DNA of 64,000 nucleotides from Delphinus delphis (GCF_949987515.2 NC_082696.1:62256447-62320446); one strand, 5' to 3'; positions 12,489-26,420 are shown, counted from the first letter of the stretch. Notes: generated by a model from the sequence alone, not told the origin. A program made the numbers and translations.

Positions 12489-14403
12489 TGTTAAAGAACA
12501 TTTTTTTCCCTCTGATTATAGTACCAGTGGGTAGTTCTATTGTGATGACCTCATTCAAAGCACTTAAGTAGATGGTCAAAACAATAAGCGTTTCTGTAAT
12601 TATTCTTACAGAATTAATTATTAGCACAATCTCGGTAGTCAGCATATTGGAGCATACGGTGGCTGAAGAGTTTCATTCTAGTTGTGCCCTGTTGATTAAT
12701 AGCCTAGGGAATTCATGGTGTCCATGTACAAGAGAAATCCTTGCCTTGTCTAGGACCATGTAATGAAGGTCAGAGCATTATTTTATGGCCGAGCACTCAG
12801 TTCTTTTAGGTACTAAAATATACTGTCAAACATACTTTCAAAATTTGTATATCACTGAAGTTTCTAAATAAAAGTATCTGAAACTACTTCCTTTTGCATT
12901 ACTTGACTGTTCCATACCTTTCCTGCCACCTCCCTTTGGAAAACGTTATATTTCTCAGTGACATAGAAGGTGGAAACATATTAATAGTTTTAGAAAAACT
13001 CTGTTGTGAAAAAATTCAGGTATGTCAGCACTAGAGAGATAATCACTTCTTGTTGGGAATGAAAACTAATTTTATATTTTTAAGTCAGAAATACTTAGTA
13101 CCTGGCTTTGTATATTTCCCAGACTGCAGTATAATATATTGTTTGCAGTCTATATGGCAATATCTCCAGCATTTTTCTTAAAGTGTTATAGCCAAGAAAA
13201 ATGGTAACATTAGAAAATTATGCTTTAGATCAAAAAGGCCAGGTGACAATTTGTACTCACAGGTTTTAAGCAGTGGGGAATCACACAGGAGTTTATATCT
13301 AAAACTCATTGTTTGGATAGCCTGGTGAAGGGGGCTGGACTACATGTTCTTTGCTGCCCTTAAACAGTAGAGAAATCCAACAGTTTATTTTTCTGCACCC
13401 CAAACCTCTGCTTAACTGAATTGTAATTCCACTATTTAAAGTTAGTATTTTATTTTCTTAATGTGCTGTTTGGCACAGGTAGGTTTCTCTAGTTGGCAAA
13501 AAGCAAAGTAGACTGTGACTGTCCCCACAAGCTAAAATTTTGAAAACATGAATGAACCTTACTTTAAAAATATATCATTTAGCAGTCATAATTGTAAAGC
13601 AAAATTCCCTCAGCTACTTTTTGCCTGGGAATTCAGTGGCCTTATCTTGATTATACAAATGAAGAGGCTAGGGCATGGAATGGAAGGAATCTGTCACTGG
13701 TCACTTGCCTGAGTTCATAGGATATCCAATATTAGAACTGCACAGGTGGTTTCCTAATCCACTGCGATATTATTATTATTTCTAAAAGTTTTCTTTTAGT
13801 CAATGTCTGTTTCACAAAGTACTTAGATGTTCACTATTGCAAATTTGCCCCAAACCTAAAAAGTGACTTTTCTTACATGCATTTTTAAATAATGACGCTA
13901 GTTAATAAATGATAATACTGGATTACCTCTGCATATTACGAGAAAAAATTAATTCAGAATAGAATACAAGCAGCCAAATAAAACAAAACAATTATCACCA
14001 TTGCAATAACACTAGGGAAAAACAAGGAAAGAATAGACTAACTTTTATACTCACTCTAAAATTTGGATATAGATAGACAGCTAATAGGAAATTAAGTAGG
14101 TATAGCTGAGTAGGTAGAAATATAGAGTTAAATTTATGTGTGTCTATATATATGTAAAATATATTTTATCTCATTTTTCCCAAAGGATTTTTAAAAGAAT
14201 GTATTATAAATTTGTTTCCAGTTCATTAGAAAATATATAAGGAACATATTTTTTAGATAATTTTTTACCCAAAGTACAAAACTTCCCTGTTATATACAGA
14301 TATTGAAAAGACCACATACTGTTAAGTAAAGTGCCTCTATTTTTCTTTAATGACACCAGGCAACATAACAACCTCATTGAGATTTGGGTTTTGCAGCCAT
14401 AAA
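12489..14403. other. apparently single-copy sequence
   Basis: No gene or confident mobile element apart from a MIR-like fragment at about 13635-13775. AT-rich, with short non-homologous open frames only. Confidence 0.45.
13635..13775 (-). mobile_element. MIR SINE fragment, antisense
   Basis: Shows the antisense MIR order: the equivalent of gatgaggaaactgag at the left (caaatgaagaggctaggg), then ctgtcactggtcacttgcc and cctaatccactgcgatatt. It is diverged but consistent across about 140 bp. Confidence 0.5.
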
Positions 14404-14409
14404 CATTGG

Positions 14410-14438
14410 GGTGTGTGTGTGTGTGTGTGTGTGTGTGT
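14410..14438 (+). repeat. (GT)14 microsatellite
   Basis: An uninterrupted GT dinucleotide run is followed by guanine-rich sequence to about 14452. It is likely polymorphic in length. Confidence 0.95.
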
Positions 14439-14527
14439 TGGGGTGGGGGGGTGAGTTGATCATTTTTGTGAACACTTCCAGAATGAGAAATTATATTCAG
14501 TAAATTATTTTTATTCATTCAGTAAGT

Positions 14528-14702
14528 AGTACCCATATGACCCAGCAATTCTACTCCTGGGTATATATCTGAAAGAAATAAAAACAATACATTGAAAAAA
14601 TACATGCACCCCAAAGATCACAGCAACATTATTTACAGTTGCCAAGATATGGAAGCAACCTAAGTGTCCATCAACAGATGAATGGATAAAGAGGATGTGG
14701 TG

Positions 14703-14740
<38 letters not shown>

Positions 14741-15130
14741 CATACAATGTAATACTACTCAGCCATAAAAAGGAATGAAATTTTGCCATTTGCAGCAACA
14801 CAGATGGACTTTATAGAGCATTATGCTAAGTGAAATAAGTCAGACAGAGAAAGACAAATACTGATATCACTTATATGTGGAATGTAAAAAATATAACTAG
14901 TGAATATAACAAAAAAGAAATAGACTTACAGACATAGAGGACAAACTAGTGGTTACCAGTGGGGAGAGGGAAGGGGGAGGGGCAATATAGGGGTGGAGGA
15001 CTTGGAGGTACAAACTACTGGGTGGAAGATAGGCTTAAGGATGAATTGTACAACATGGGGACTATAGCCAATATTTTGTAATAAGTGTAAATAGAAAGTA
15101 TCGTTTAAAAACTGCATAAAAATTTTTAAA
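14528..15130 (+). mobile_element. older L1 3' end, sense
   Basis: Begins with the ORF2 phrase for YDPAILLLGIYL-like sequence (catatgacccagcaattc), passes gccaagatatggaagcaacc, then the terminal ORF2 codons, and ends in a 3' UTR with gtacaacatggggactatag before an A-rich tail. A TA microsatellite has expanded inside it at 14703-14743. The reading frame is broken. Confidence 0.87.
14703..14743 (+). repeat. (TA)n microsatellite inside L1
   Basis: Nearly pure TA/TACA repeats expanded from the short TA run normally present at this point of L1 (gtggtgtatata...). Confidence 0.9.
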
Positions 15131-16559
15131 ATAGTACCAAATAAAAATTATTAAGCAACCAGTATTAACAAAGGTTGCTTTCTAGTCCCTTGTAATAATA
15201 AAAGGAAACAGTTTTCTGTCTTTATGGAGTGTACATTCTACCACGAAACACACGGCACAGAGAGATTCCAGTTCTTATTTCTTGAGGTCAACTATATATT
15301 TTTCAATAGATTTCTCCTGTTAGTCTGCCCTCATATTTTTATTTGGTACACAGGAAATGACAAAAATATGTAAAAAAGAAAAGGTAAGGGAAAATCACAG
15401 AAAACTCTTTAAACTCATTTTAATCTTTATATCCCTTAAGCTTATATAATTTTACTTTTTAAACATGAAAAAATCATCATGTCTGTGATACTGAAATTAC
15501 TATAACATCTATAAATATCCATAACATTATCTTTTCTTTCTAGTGGTGACTGCCATGCTTTCTGTAATATCATTGGTCTCAAATTTAAAAACATTTAAAA
15601 TAAGGAGGAAATCATTATTAGCTATACACAGTTAAGTTCACTTGAACTTATTAAACCTGGTAGATTCCCGCTGACAATACAAACATCTTTCTAGGACTGC
15701 CAAATTCAATAATAAGAACAATTTCTTAATCTATGTTTTTCTTAACATTTATTTAAAATATCATAAATCCATAAAATCTAAGTTGATTTTCCACAAATGG
15801 GTTTCTTATATCTGTCAATAGAATAACTAGATTCAATATTTTTTAAGCTCAAAGAGTATCTCCATGCCTAAAATAAATGTCTTTCCCATTACTGAGTAAA
15901 GAAACATGTTAGCCAAAGGAAGTATGTCAATCCAGTTTAACAGAAAAAATAATTGTACACTGGAAGAAAAAGTATAAAAATAATATTTAATGGAGCAAAT
16001 ATGAATTATAAAGATTTTACTGGTCATACATCTTAGGAATATGAATGTTTCTGTAGTAGTAGCAGCAGAAGCAGCAGGATTAGAAGTAGTAGTTAGTAAT
16101 AATATAACAATAATAAAATCAAGTAACCGTCAATCCTTACTTAAATATAGACATCTGAAAATACTCACTGAGTCAAATCTAAGTTGCTCAGATTGAGCAA
16201 GTCAGCTAGATATTTATAAGGCAGAGTTTTACAGAGGAGGGATCAATGAAGAGAAATATGTTAACAAAGCTGCATATAGGTCCTGTTGCATCTCCAGCCA
16301 ATACCAACCTGCACATTTATAGTGTCAAATCAAACCATTCTAAAAAATCACATGGAACTGGGAGTCACGTAAATTCTCAGAGGGTAGAGTAGAGAGACCT
16401 TGCTGAGGTCATGGTTGAATGTCACTGAATACCCTGGAAGGGCTACACTTTCGGAGTGGGGTGAAACTAGTCCCAGATTAAAGGTTATTCTAGATGTGCC
16501 CTATTAAAGCTTAACAACAAATTTCAAAATGAGCAAGCTGATCTGTAAATAACTGTCTG
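15131..16559. other. AT-rich sequence with a trinucleotide tract
   Basis: No gene recognised. An imperfect AGT/AGC/AAT trinucleotide tract lies at 16052-16130. The section after about 16380 may already be the 5' part of the ancient L1 that follows. Confidence 0.4.
16052..16130 (+). repeat. imperfect trinucleotide repeat
   Basis: Runs of gta, gca/gaa and aat/taa triplets follow each other. Too degenerate to be a single pure microsatellite. Confidence 0.7.
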
Positions 16560-17425
16560 CCAGAGCAAAGTATAAGAATGTTTAATAGAGTAAAAAAAAA
16601 AAAATTCAGCATTCATCAATGTACACTTTATGAATCTGGCATCCAATAAAATATTATCATATATGAAAAAAGTAGAAATATTAACTCATAACTAGAAAAA
16701 GTAAGCCAATAGATTTAAACTGAAACATGACAGATGACAGAATTAGCAAAGGACATTAACAATACAGTTATAGAAATACTCAACATGTACATAAATGTAA
16801 AGACAAACATGAACATAATAAAAAGAGAAAAGATATAAAAATAACAAAAATCAAACAGCTAGAGATGAAAAACATGTCTGAAATGAAAATTTCACTAGAT
16901 TGGATTAACAGGAAATTAGATACTACAAAACAAAATATGGAGAAACTCAAAGCAACAGAAACTACTGAAAATTGAGGACATCCTGAAAAATGATACTGAA
17001 AAAAATAAATAAAACTTCAGTGATGTATGAAAAATATTAAGGAATCTAACATACATGTAATCAAAGTTTTGGATATGGAGCAGACAACACATAAAAAAAA
17101 TTTTAAATGTAACTAATTTTTTTCATTTGATGAAAAATACAAGTCTACAGACTCAAGAACCTCAAAAACCACAAGCAAACTGAACTCAGTAAAATAATAC
17201 CAAGACACTCCATAACTGAGTTGTTTACCACCACTGCTAAAGAGAAAAGCAGCACGAGAGAAAAGGGTTTACGACATACAGGAATAAATTTAAGTATTAT
17301 TACAGACTTTTTGTCAGGAACTATGTAAGCCAAAAGGTAATGTCATTCAAAAAACACTGTGAAAACAACAACCAAAAATATGGAAATCTATATTCAACAA
17401 AAATATCTTTTAAAAATGCAGGCAG
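16560..17425 (+). mobile_element. ancient L1/HAL1 5' and ORF1 region, sense
   Basis: Plus-strand sequence follows the order of old L1M/HAL1 elements: 5' UTR-like A-rich text, then the ORF1 coiled-coil phrase (agagatgaaaaacatgtctg, aaatgaaaatttcactag), then the later ORF1 part with phrases like gccaaaaggtaatgtcattc and tatattcaacaaaaatatc. Frames are fully decayed. The copy is interrupted at 17426 by a young SINE. HAL1 elements lack ORF2, and I cannot distinguish HAL1 from L1M here. Confidence 0.65.
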
Positions 17426-17636
17426 GGCTTCCCTGGTGGCGCAGTGGTTGAGGGTCCGCCTGCCGATGCAGGGGACACGGGTTCGTGCCCCGGTCCGGGA
17501 AGATCCCACATGCCGCGGAGCGGCTGGGCCCGTGAGCCATAGGCCGCTGAGCCTGCGCTTCCGGAGCCTGTGCTCCGCAATGGGAGAGGCCACAACAGTG
17601 AGCAGCCCGCGTACCGCCAAAAAGAAAAAGCAAAAA
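17426..17636 (+). mobile_element. CHR-type SINE (tRNA-derived)
   Basis: A complete SINE starts at ggcttccctggtggcgcagt and ends in an A-rich tail. Its tRNA-like RNA polymerase III promoter is visible: A box at 17437-17447 (TGGCGCAGTGG) and B box at 17480-17490 (GGTTCGTGCCC), both well preserved. It is bounded by a target-site duplication, gcaggcag at 17418-17425 and 17637-17644. It is inserted into an ancient L1. This family is characteristic of cetaceans and their relatives. Reading frames of 60-110 codons on both strands are products of its GC-rich body, not genes. Confidence 0.95.
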
Positions 17637-17644
17637 GCAGGCAG

Positions 17645-20600
17645 AGGACTTCTTATTTCTACTTAGAGTATATAAAACTAGAAAGAGCATTGTTTCCACC
17701 CTTACAGAAACAAACAAACAAAATAGCTGGACAAAGTGTAAAGTGTACCACTTTTCTTAACCTATCAGAGACCTGAATGTGCTGGGCAAACCTGAAATCT
17801 GTGGAATCTGAAATCTCTAAAATCAATGTAAACCTGCAGAAAGAGAAAGGACATGACTATATGCTTATCTGGGCAGAAGCAGACTTACACTTATGAGAAT
17901 TGTTAAAAAATTGAAAATTGTCAAAGAACTGGTAAAAACTGAATGTGATCTAGCAGAATATAGAATCCATGGGGGATGTAAATGCACCCAATTACATGCT
18001 CTTCACGTGAAATTCAATGGGAGCTCACCAAACAATTGATGAGAAACTTGAGAAAGCATCCCTTGTAGCAAAAACCAAGGGAAGTGCAACAACAGCTGCT
18101 GCAGGAAATATATGATACAACTCCTTATCTCCTACCTCCAAGAGAGAAGGAAAGTCTTAAATTGGAAGAGAAGGGCAACAGGTAAGTCACCCTTAAAGAC
18201 AGTGGAAGGAAATAGACACACATTTTCTACCCCTGGGGAAAGGGCAAGAATGCATGCTGTACTCAGAGCTATAGCTACAGGAGGAGCAGACCACACTCTC
18301 AAGACTCAGGGGAAGAATGGTTGCCTAAGACTGAAGCTTACTAAGAGTAATTGATAATGAGTTTTCCCCCATAACCCAACAACTAACTACCAGGCTAACC
18401 AAATTAAGAACAATCAGCAATGAAATACTCCTAGAAAGAAATCCTCTCTGAAATACAGCAGAAAGGGAAGGCCTAGAGCTAAATGTGGAACATTAATTGA
18501 AAGAAAGTCTCTGATAAATAAATCCCCACTCTAAACACAAGTAATCACTAAAGGAATTTAAAGCTTGTGGGGCATTGGGGGTAACCGTAGAAACAATAAT
18601 ATCCAACAACCCACCTTTACTCCTGAACAAATTAACCTCAAACCTCACAGGAAAGGTCTAGCAGAAGAAAAGATATGAAGCTATGTTAATTTCAAAGCAT
18701 AAATTTTGTTTACTTCAGTCTTTATTATCTTATACAAGCTTTCCTATTAAAAAAATTATAATGAAATGAAAACATGCACCAAAAAAATCAAGAAATGAAA
18801 ACGTGCCCAAAGATACAATAATCAAAAGAAACAGATGCAGATATATGAGGGAATTTAAAATAACTATGATTAATATGCTAAAGCTTTAGTGGGAAAGGTA
18901 GCCAACATGCAAGATAATATAAGCAATTTCAGCCTAGAAATGGAAACTATAATGTAAACTGTAAATAGACAGAGAGAGGACAGGAAGAAAAACTTTAGTT
19001 TCGTACATGGAAGAAATGTGCTGAGCTATGAAAAAAATTAATGAATTTTAAGATAAGCCATTAAAATTTACCCAAGCTGAAATATAAGAAAAACTCAATT
19101 AAAAAATCAGAAATGAGAATTCAAGAGCTGTGAAACAATATCAAACACTCCAATGTATATCTAATTAAAATACCAGTGGAGAAGAGAGAGACAACAATGT
19201 AGAAGAAACATTTAAGGAAATAATGGTCAAGAAGTTTTTAAAATCAATGACAGTCTCCAAACCACAGAACAAAGAACTCAGAAGCTGAAAGAACATCCAG
19301 CATGATAAACACGTGCGTGTGTGTACACACACATGCACACGCACACTTACAGTCCTAAGCATTTCAAGCTCAAACTGTTACAAAACAAAAGACAAAGAAA
19401 AAATCTTGAAGGCAGACTGAGAAAAAGGCATGCATTGTATACAAAGAAAATAATTACAGAAATTTCTTGTCAGAAATCATCCACAATGGAAGAAAATGGA
19501 GTGATTTTTTTTAAAGTGCTGAAATAAAATATCTGTCAACAAAGAATTCTGAACTGAGTGAACGTATCTCAAAAATTAAAGGAGAAATCAATATTTTGTA
19601 ATACAATAAAAAGTACAAAGTTTATTATCAGCAGAACTGCTTATCAGAAAGGACAATTGTGATTTTTCAGACAGGATGAATAAATATCAAACAGAAAAGT
19701 GTATTTACATGAAATTTGAAGAACACTAGAAACAGAATAAACCTTAGTTTTCTTATTTTTCAATTGTTCTAAAATATAACTTTCTGTGTATAACCAAAAC
19801 AGTGGCAATATCATGTTTTCAAAAAAGCTGTAAAATTAAAATGCATATATAAATAGCAAGAAGGACTAGAGGAAAGAATTGATAAAATACTGTTGCAAGT
19901 TCCTTACACTAGAAGTCAAATGGCATAAATCTGTTTGAATGTAAATGTTGATTAATTAAAAATGCATATTTTAAACCCTAGGAGGAAAAACACTCAAATG
20001 TTTCAATATAAAAATACTGAGTTAATGGTGGACATAACATCTATATGATATCTATAAGACACCCAACTTTAAATATAAGCACATAGTCAAGATAAAAGGA
20101 AACTGATGGATGGAAGCTAAGCCATTAATCTAAGACAATAAAGATTTCAAAACTAGAAACAATTTTAGGAATAATAATAAGAGTTATTTCCCTAAAAAGG
20201 TATAACAATCCTAAATGTGAATGCATCTAAAAATAGCTTTAACATACATGAAGCAAAAACTGATAAAACACAAAGGAAAAATGGATAAATTGGTATAATC
20301 AGCAATCCAAGTTGAAGTCTCCTATACTACTCTCTCAGTAAATGACTGAATAGAAAATCAGTTAGAATACAGAACACCTGAACAACACTATTTACCCACT
20401 CAACCTAATTGACTTTTATAGAACAGGCCACCAAATAAGAGCTAAATACATATTTTTCTCAAGCGTACCTGAAACATTCACCAAGACAGAACATATTCTG
20501 GGCGATAAAACAAATCTAACAAGTTTAAAAAAACTGGAAGCATTAAAAGTATTTCTTTGACCATAGGGAAACAAAGTAGAAATCAGTAATAGGAAGATAA

Positions 20601-21110
20601 CCTGGAAAATTCTCAAATATTTGGACACACTCTTTTAAATGACACACGTCAAAGAGGAAGTTTCAAGGAAAATTAAAACAAAATGTGTGAAACTGAATGA
20701 GAATCTAAATATAACTAACACATTTGCAAGACACAACTAGAGCAGTTCTCCATGCTCTGAGAATTTCTTAATCTGTAAAAAGACGTCTACAAAATATCTA
20801 CAAACAACTTCATACTTAAGGTTAACGTTTACCCCTTAACTTGGGAACAATTAAGGATGTACTCTTTCACCAGACCTATTAAACATTCTAGTGGTATACT
20901 GGATGTCCTAGCCAGTTCTACAAGATAAGAAAAATAAATAAATGGAATACATATTGAGAAGAAAGACATATAACCAGCTCTATTAAAGATGACATGATTG
21001 TCTACATAGAAAGTCTCAAAGAAATCTATGAAATAAAATTTCCTAGAACTAATATGTGAGTTTAGCAAGATTGCAGGATACAAATGCAATATACAAAAAT
21101 CATAAAATGA
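17645..21110 (+). mobile_element. ancient L1 (L1M-type), sense, internally deleted
   Basis: After 5' UTR-like sequence (about 17650-18690), ORF1-like text runs to about 19700. Next comes the ORF2 endonuclease-to-RT region: ccaccaaataagagctaaat, catattctgggcgataaaac and, near the RT active site, gatgacatgattgtctacat (about 20985-21005) with the following aatatgtgagtttagcaaga. The protein equivalent is far from intact, and large parts of ORF2 between about 20740 and 20820 are missing. The element stops around the RT domain. Whether it continues the element before the SINE or is a second copy in tandem is uncertain. Confidence 0.65.
19311..19346 (+). repeat. alternating purine-pyrimidine (GT/AC) tract
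   Basis: A 36-bp stretch of nearly strict purine-pyrimidine alternation that switches from GT to AC at about 19324, giving a local palindrome. This is the type of sequence able to adopt Z-DNA or a short cruciform. Confidence 0.75.
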
Positions 21111-22030
21111 GGCATCTGATTTGGTGTCTGGGAATCTTGACTGCTTTTGCAACTGGGTTCAGTTGGTACAGGCTACTTTTTTTGATAATATTTTAGAAGA
21201 AAATAATACATGATTAGTCAAAAGGAACTAAAACAATAGAATAGTGTGGGAATGCTCTATTGTTTAAATGGTTAATATAAGCCTGAGCAAACATACAAAC
21301 ATCCATAAACAATGTACAAAAACAATTTCTGGATGCTGTTGTTAGCATGGTAGATAGAATTTATTTTAAAGGATGAATAATCATATTTGTGCCATAAAAA
21401 ATAATGTGGGAAAATGGATTTTATTCTTCTTTTCTTTCTCTTAGTCCCCAGATTCCTTATTCAAGATTCAACACTAAGGAAAGCACTATTTAAAAGAGCA
21501 ATTTTGAAATCTGAGTTAAAATTGGTAAGCTTATTATTTTGGGAATTCCAATTTTAAAGTGATTTCAAGACATTAGGTTTCCCTATGGTCAAAGCAGTTG
21601 CATCTTAGAATATAAGCAATTTACAAGTTTAGTTAATATTATTAAGAGAGATAAATGCAAATAAATTGTCCTTGATTTAAAGTATTAATGAAAAAAAAGA
21701 ATAGAAGAGTTTTGCTTTTTAATCTTAGACTGAATTCAAAATAAGCTAATGATGTGCTTTGGGAACCACAAGACATAGCTATCCTAGGCTCCATATGCAT
21801 TGTTAGTGCAGCTACAAGTGAGTATACCACTTTATACTAGTCGGGTACATTCTGGAATACTGTGTTGTTCTGCTGTTTGTACTTAAAGAGTAACAAAATC
21901 AAAGTAAGACACATCCAAGATAGTATGAAAGAGTTGCTGAAGATTCTCAATATCTCATTGTAAAAAAAAATGACTGAAAGAATGAGTGGGTATATTTGGC
22001 CTAGAAACAAAACAAGGACAAAATAGTTAA
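21111..22030. other. no recognised feature
   Basis: AT-rich and apparently single-copy. Open frames are short and without homology that I recognise. Confidence 0.4.
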
Positions 22031-22039
22031 TTTAAATAT

Positions 22040-22650
22040 AATTATTCATTCACTAAATTCATTGAATGGTAACTATGTGAGGGTCACTGTTCTAGGCACT
22101 GGAGATACAGTCGTATCAGGAAAAATGTTTCTTGATTTCATGGATTTTATAAATGAAGGGAAGTTTAAAATATTAAAAGTAGACATTCATGAATAAGAAA
22201 ATTTCAGATAGTGATAAAAGCTATGAGAAAAATAAAAGAGCATGATTTTATACAAGGCGATCAGTGTGGCTAATTTAGATCAAGCGTTCAGAAAACCTGA
22301 GCATCTGAGCTAAGACATGAATCACAAGGAGATGCCATGTAAAAATCAAGGGGAATAGCATTTCAAGCAGAGAGGAGATAGTAATGCAAAAGCCTTTGGG
22401 TGGAACTGAGCTTCACTTATTTGAGCAATTAAAAGATAGTATGGCTGGAATGTAATGGAGGGAGATTATGTCAGGGAAGTAAGAAGGGGCTTTGAAGGAA
22501 AAGGTAATGAATAGATTTTATTCTATATTCAGTGGGAATCAGAAGCAGTGGTGGGGTAATTAGGTAGAAAAATAATCTGATTTGTGATTTAAAGGAATAT
22601 TCTGGCTGCTGTGTGCATATGGATTGTAGAGGCTGGGATATTTTAGGTGA
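22040..22650 (+). mobile_element. ancient mammal-wide interspersed repeat, family not named
   Basis: Carries a phrase set common in many mammalian genomes: ctgttctaggcactggagat, later tagtaatgcaaaagcctttg, and atattctggctgctgtgtg near the end. The same order recurs, in part, at 39358-39740 and 59756-61065 in this window. I recognise it as a dispersed ancient repeat but cannot name the family safely. The copy is strongly diverged. Confidence 0.5.
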
Positions 22651-23784
22651 CCATATCATTTAATATTCCACAAAAGCTAGCATACACATAACTATTCCTA
22701 GTAAACCAGAACATATGATGTTCCTAGGTATAAAAAATATCTTTTGTTTGTCTACTATTTTCCACTGTTTACTCTTCCTTTCTAAAAAACCAAAAAACAA
22801 TATTGTTCAAGTATCCACCCTTCTCATGCAGCTCTGGGAAGCTGGCCCAGTTCTGCTCTAGGAGGTCTGATTTGTCTAAGGTCACTCCCATTCTTCTTAA
22901 GAGGAAGTATTTATATTTACAAGAGGAATATTTCAGAAAGGGGGTTTTAGCCAAGAGATTCTGAGAGACGTTTGTCTGGCAATTCTGAGAATTTCTTCAA
23001 GTGACTGTTTCTCTCCATTCCTATCCACATGGATACATCATCTCACTATGAGCCTGAAGTTAACACACAGAATTGATCAGAGCCAAGAGGTTTGCAGTAA
23101 AATGAGCCAGTATCACAGAATTAACTCAGTTCTGAAGCCTACCTCTGAACTTCCAGTTTTGTGAGCCAATAAATGTACTTATCATTTAAAACAGGTTGAG
23201 CTGAGTTTTCTCTTAGTTGATGTGAAACAGGGGCAGAAGTGGTAGCAAGGAAATCCATTAGATGGCTACCGTACTTTGCCAGGTAAAAGTGATTATGTCT
23301 TGGGTGAGGAGAGTACCAGCAGATGAAGAGAGAAGTGGGTAGTTTGAGGATATATTTTGGGGATAATAAAAAATGGACTTTGCAATAATATGAATATGGA
23401 AGAAATTAAACATGACTATGAAATTTGTCATCTGTAAGCAGATCAGGCTTTTCTGTAACATTGTTGAAGAAAAAGTTAGAACCAATAAGTCACATAGATT
23501 TTGACTGAGTATAAAGAAATACTTTAAAAAATAATTTCTCCTGGCAAACACTCATCCACTTCAAAAAATGTTATAATCTTACTCTTTAAACAGTGACATA
23601 TGTCTATTACTGAATCTAATCAATATGAGATACATGCGAATTTTCATGGATATTGTGGATAGTATTCTTTCACTTAGTAAGTATAGATTAGATAGTTGAA
23701 TTCTAAAGTTCTTTTTTATATTGGTGATATAATCTGGGGGCTACTATTCATTTTAATAAGGTAAAGTAGCATTTCAAAATATCA
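22651..23784. other. no recognised gene
   Basis: Contains a possible remnant of an LTR-type poly(A) region around 23150-23190 (gtgagccaataaatgtac), too short to classify. Otherwise apparently single-copy. Confidence 0.35.
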
Positions 23785-26418
23785 TGTATCAAACTTCCAA
23801 CCTGGAAAGAGCTTGGAAGTCATTGCTCCCCAATTTACAATAAGAAAAAAACTCTGAACAAACTGAAAATCAATGAATTTTCTTGGACCCATCAGAAAGT
23901 GCAGGTCATTCAATAAACCATCACCACAAAATCTAGAGAGACAAGAGGATGCCGAAAGTCATAGCTGAGATCTCCTAAACTGGAGCAGAAGCCACTGGTA
24001 GCAACTGGCAGGAATATAAACTGATAGAAACACTTAAGTGTTAATTTTGACAGACTGATGAAAGCGTCAGTGTAGACTAGTTTGCTTTTGGATTCCCTGA
24101 TAATACCTTTAATTAAGATTAAGAAAGTATGTGTTATACTTTAAAAATGGTTACCTTTACTGTATAAAATTAATGGAAATGAGAAAATTGGATAATTTAG
24201 GACTCCCTAAATGTGAGAAAATATAACATTTTAGCAATGATAATATGGGAGCACTTCTGCTCCCCAAGATGGAATAATAGTGCCTACGTTTACTGTCCCA
24301 TCAGAAACAAAAATCCTTCCCCCCCAAAAACACCCCAGAATAATTACGTAATAAACAGTGTTTTCAAGACCCTACAAATCAAGCATCAAAGACAGTGATT
24401 CCTGAAAGAATAAAGAGAAAAATAGTGAGTAATATGAATACCCCAGTTTATATCTTAGGACAGTTTACAGGCTACTGGCAGAAACGGGGAACCCAGGTGG
24501 GACCTAGAAGATGCCCTGAATTCAGAAAATAGAGTTGAAACTCTGAGGATACAAAAGGAGGTGGAGTTTGCAGGATAGTATTGTAGAGGAGGGAACATAG
24601 GGGAGAGAAAACTGGAGACATATAATGGCACTCAATTTTTAAGCGGTGTACTCATCTGTACATGTAGATGTGTATGAAGAAGTCAACAGAGAATGAGGTA
24701 AAAAAAATTACCAAATGTATCAAAGGAAACAATATCTGGTGCTCACACAGTGCTGGAAATTATGCCTGTTCCCAACAGGCACTCAGGAAAAAAACTCAAA
24801 TCATATCACATTGGGTAGGATATTCAGGAAAATCTTGCCTCAGCAGGGGAAAACGATAAACCCTAGACTGCCTGGTCCCAAACCACATAACAAATCATAA
24901 AAACAAGACTGGAGGGTTTATTCTTTCCAAGGAACTTGCTCACAGAACAAATTTAAAGAATATTCAAATAAATATAGAAATACCCAGTACCTACGAGAAT
25001 AAGTCTCCTGTAAGAAATCCAACCAAATATCACCAGGAATGCAAAAAGGCAGGAAAATAGAATCCTGCCTTCTTATTGATAATTAGGGCAATCATCAATT
25101 AAAATCAAACCATAATTGACACAGATGTTATATTTAGCAGACAATGATATTAAAACATGTATATAGCTATATTGTGTATATTCACAAAGAAACAGAGGGG
25201 AGATGTAAGAACAAAATGAAACAAATTGAACTTGTAGAGATGAAAAGTACAATGCGTGAAGTAGAAAACACCCTGGATGGGTTTCCAGGAGATCAGACAT
25301 CACAGAAGAAAAGATTAGTGAACTTGAAAACATAGTAATATCCAAAATTAATGCCAGAAAGGGAAAAGAAGTTTTAAAAACGCCAAGTGCAGCAATGAGC
25401 TTTGGTACAACTTCAAGTAGCCCACAAATAGAGGGAGGAGGCAGAAAAAATAATTGAAGAAATAATGGCTAAAATTTGTACAAATTTGTTTTAAACTACA
25501 CCTCCAAATACCTAGGGAACTTAGAAAATCATGAACAAAATAACATGAAGATGCTTACATGAACAGCATAGTCAAATTGTTTAAATCTAAGGATAAATAC
25601 AGAATATTAAAAACAGCCAGACAAAAAAGACACTTTACATACATGGGAAAAGATTTCTCATACAAGCAAAAAGACAGTGGAACTACATCTTTAAAATACT
25701 GAAAGAAAAACAAAAACTGTTAACTTAGACTTATTTCAAAATATCTTGTAAGAATGAAGGTGAAAGAAAGACATTTTCAGAGATGCTAAGATGAGAAAAT
25801 TCATCATCAACAGACCAGCACTACAAGAATTGTTAAAGATAATCCTTGAGGCAGAAGGAAAATCATACCAGATGGAAAAATGTATCTACACAAATGAATG
25901 AAAAACCACTATTGGTAACAATATGGCTTAATTCATGACTTCTAATGTTTAAATCTAACTTAAAAATAATTAAGATAATTAACTGTTTAAACAAAAATGA
26001 TAACTATGTATTAGAAGGTTAAAATAGATATGTAAATAAAATGTATGAGAACAAAAACATACAGGCCAGAATGAAATATTATAAATGTAAAGTTATTATG
26101 TTATACATGATATTGTATAATACGACCTGAAGGCAGACTATAATAATTTAAAGATGCATGTACTCTCAAGCAACCACTTAGATTAAAAAGTATTTAAAAA
26201 CAGTTTTAGCTAATAACTAACAAAGAAGGTGAAATAGAATCATGAAAACTACTGCATTAACCAAAAGAAGTAAGAAAAAGAGGAAAAAGGAAACAAAGAA
26301 CTGGTGGGACAAATGAAAAACAAATAGGACGTTGATAGACTCAAACCCTAGCCATATCAATAATCATATTAAATATGCATGGTATAAACACTCCATTAAA
26401 AGCAGAGATTGTCCCCTT

Positions 26419-26420
<2 letters not shown>

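Noticed and set aside
17426..17490. A tRNA gene, because A and B boxes are present
   Set aside because: The boxes are the promoter of a tRNA-derived SINE. The sequence does not fold as a full tRNA and is flanked by a target duplication and an A-rich tail.
17321..17717. Frames of 60-108 codons on both strands
   Set aside because: They read through the GC-rich body of the CHR SINE and its flanks; the same peptide type appears at every copy.
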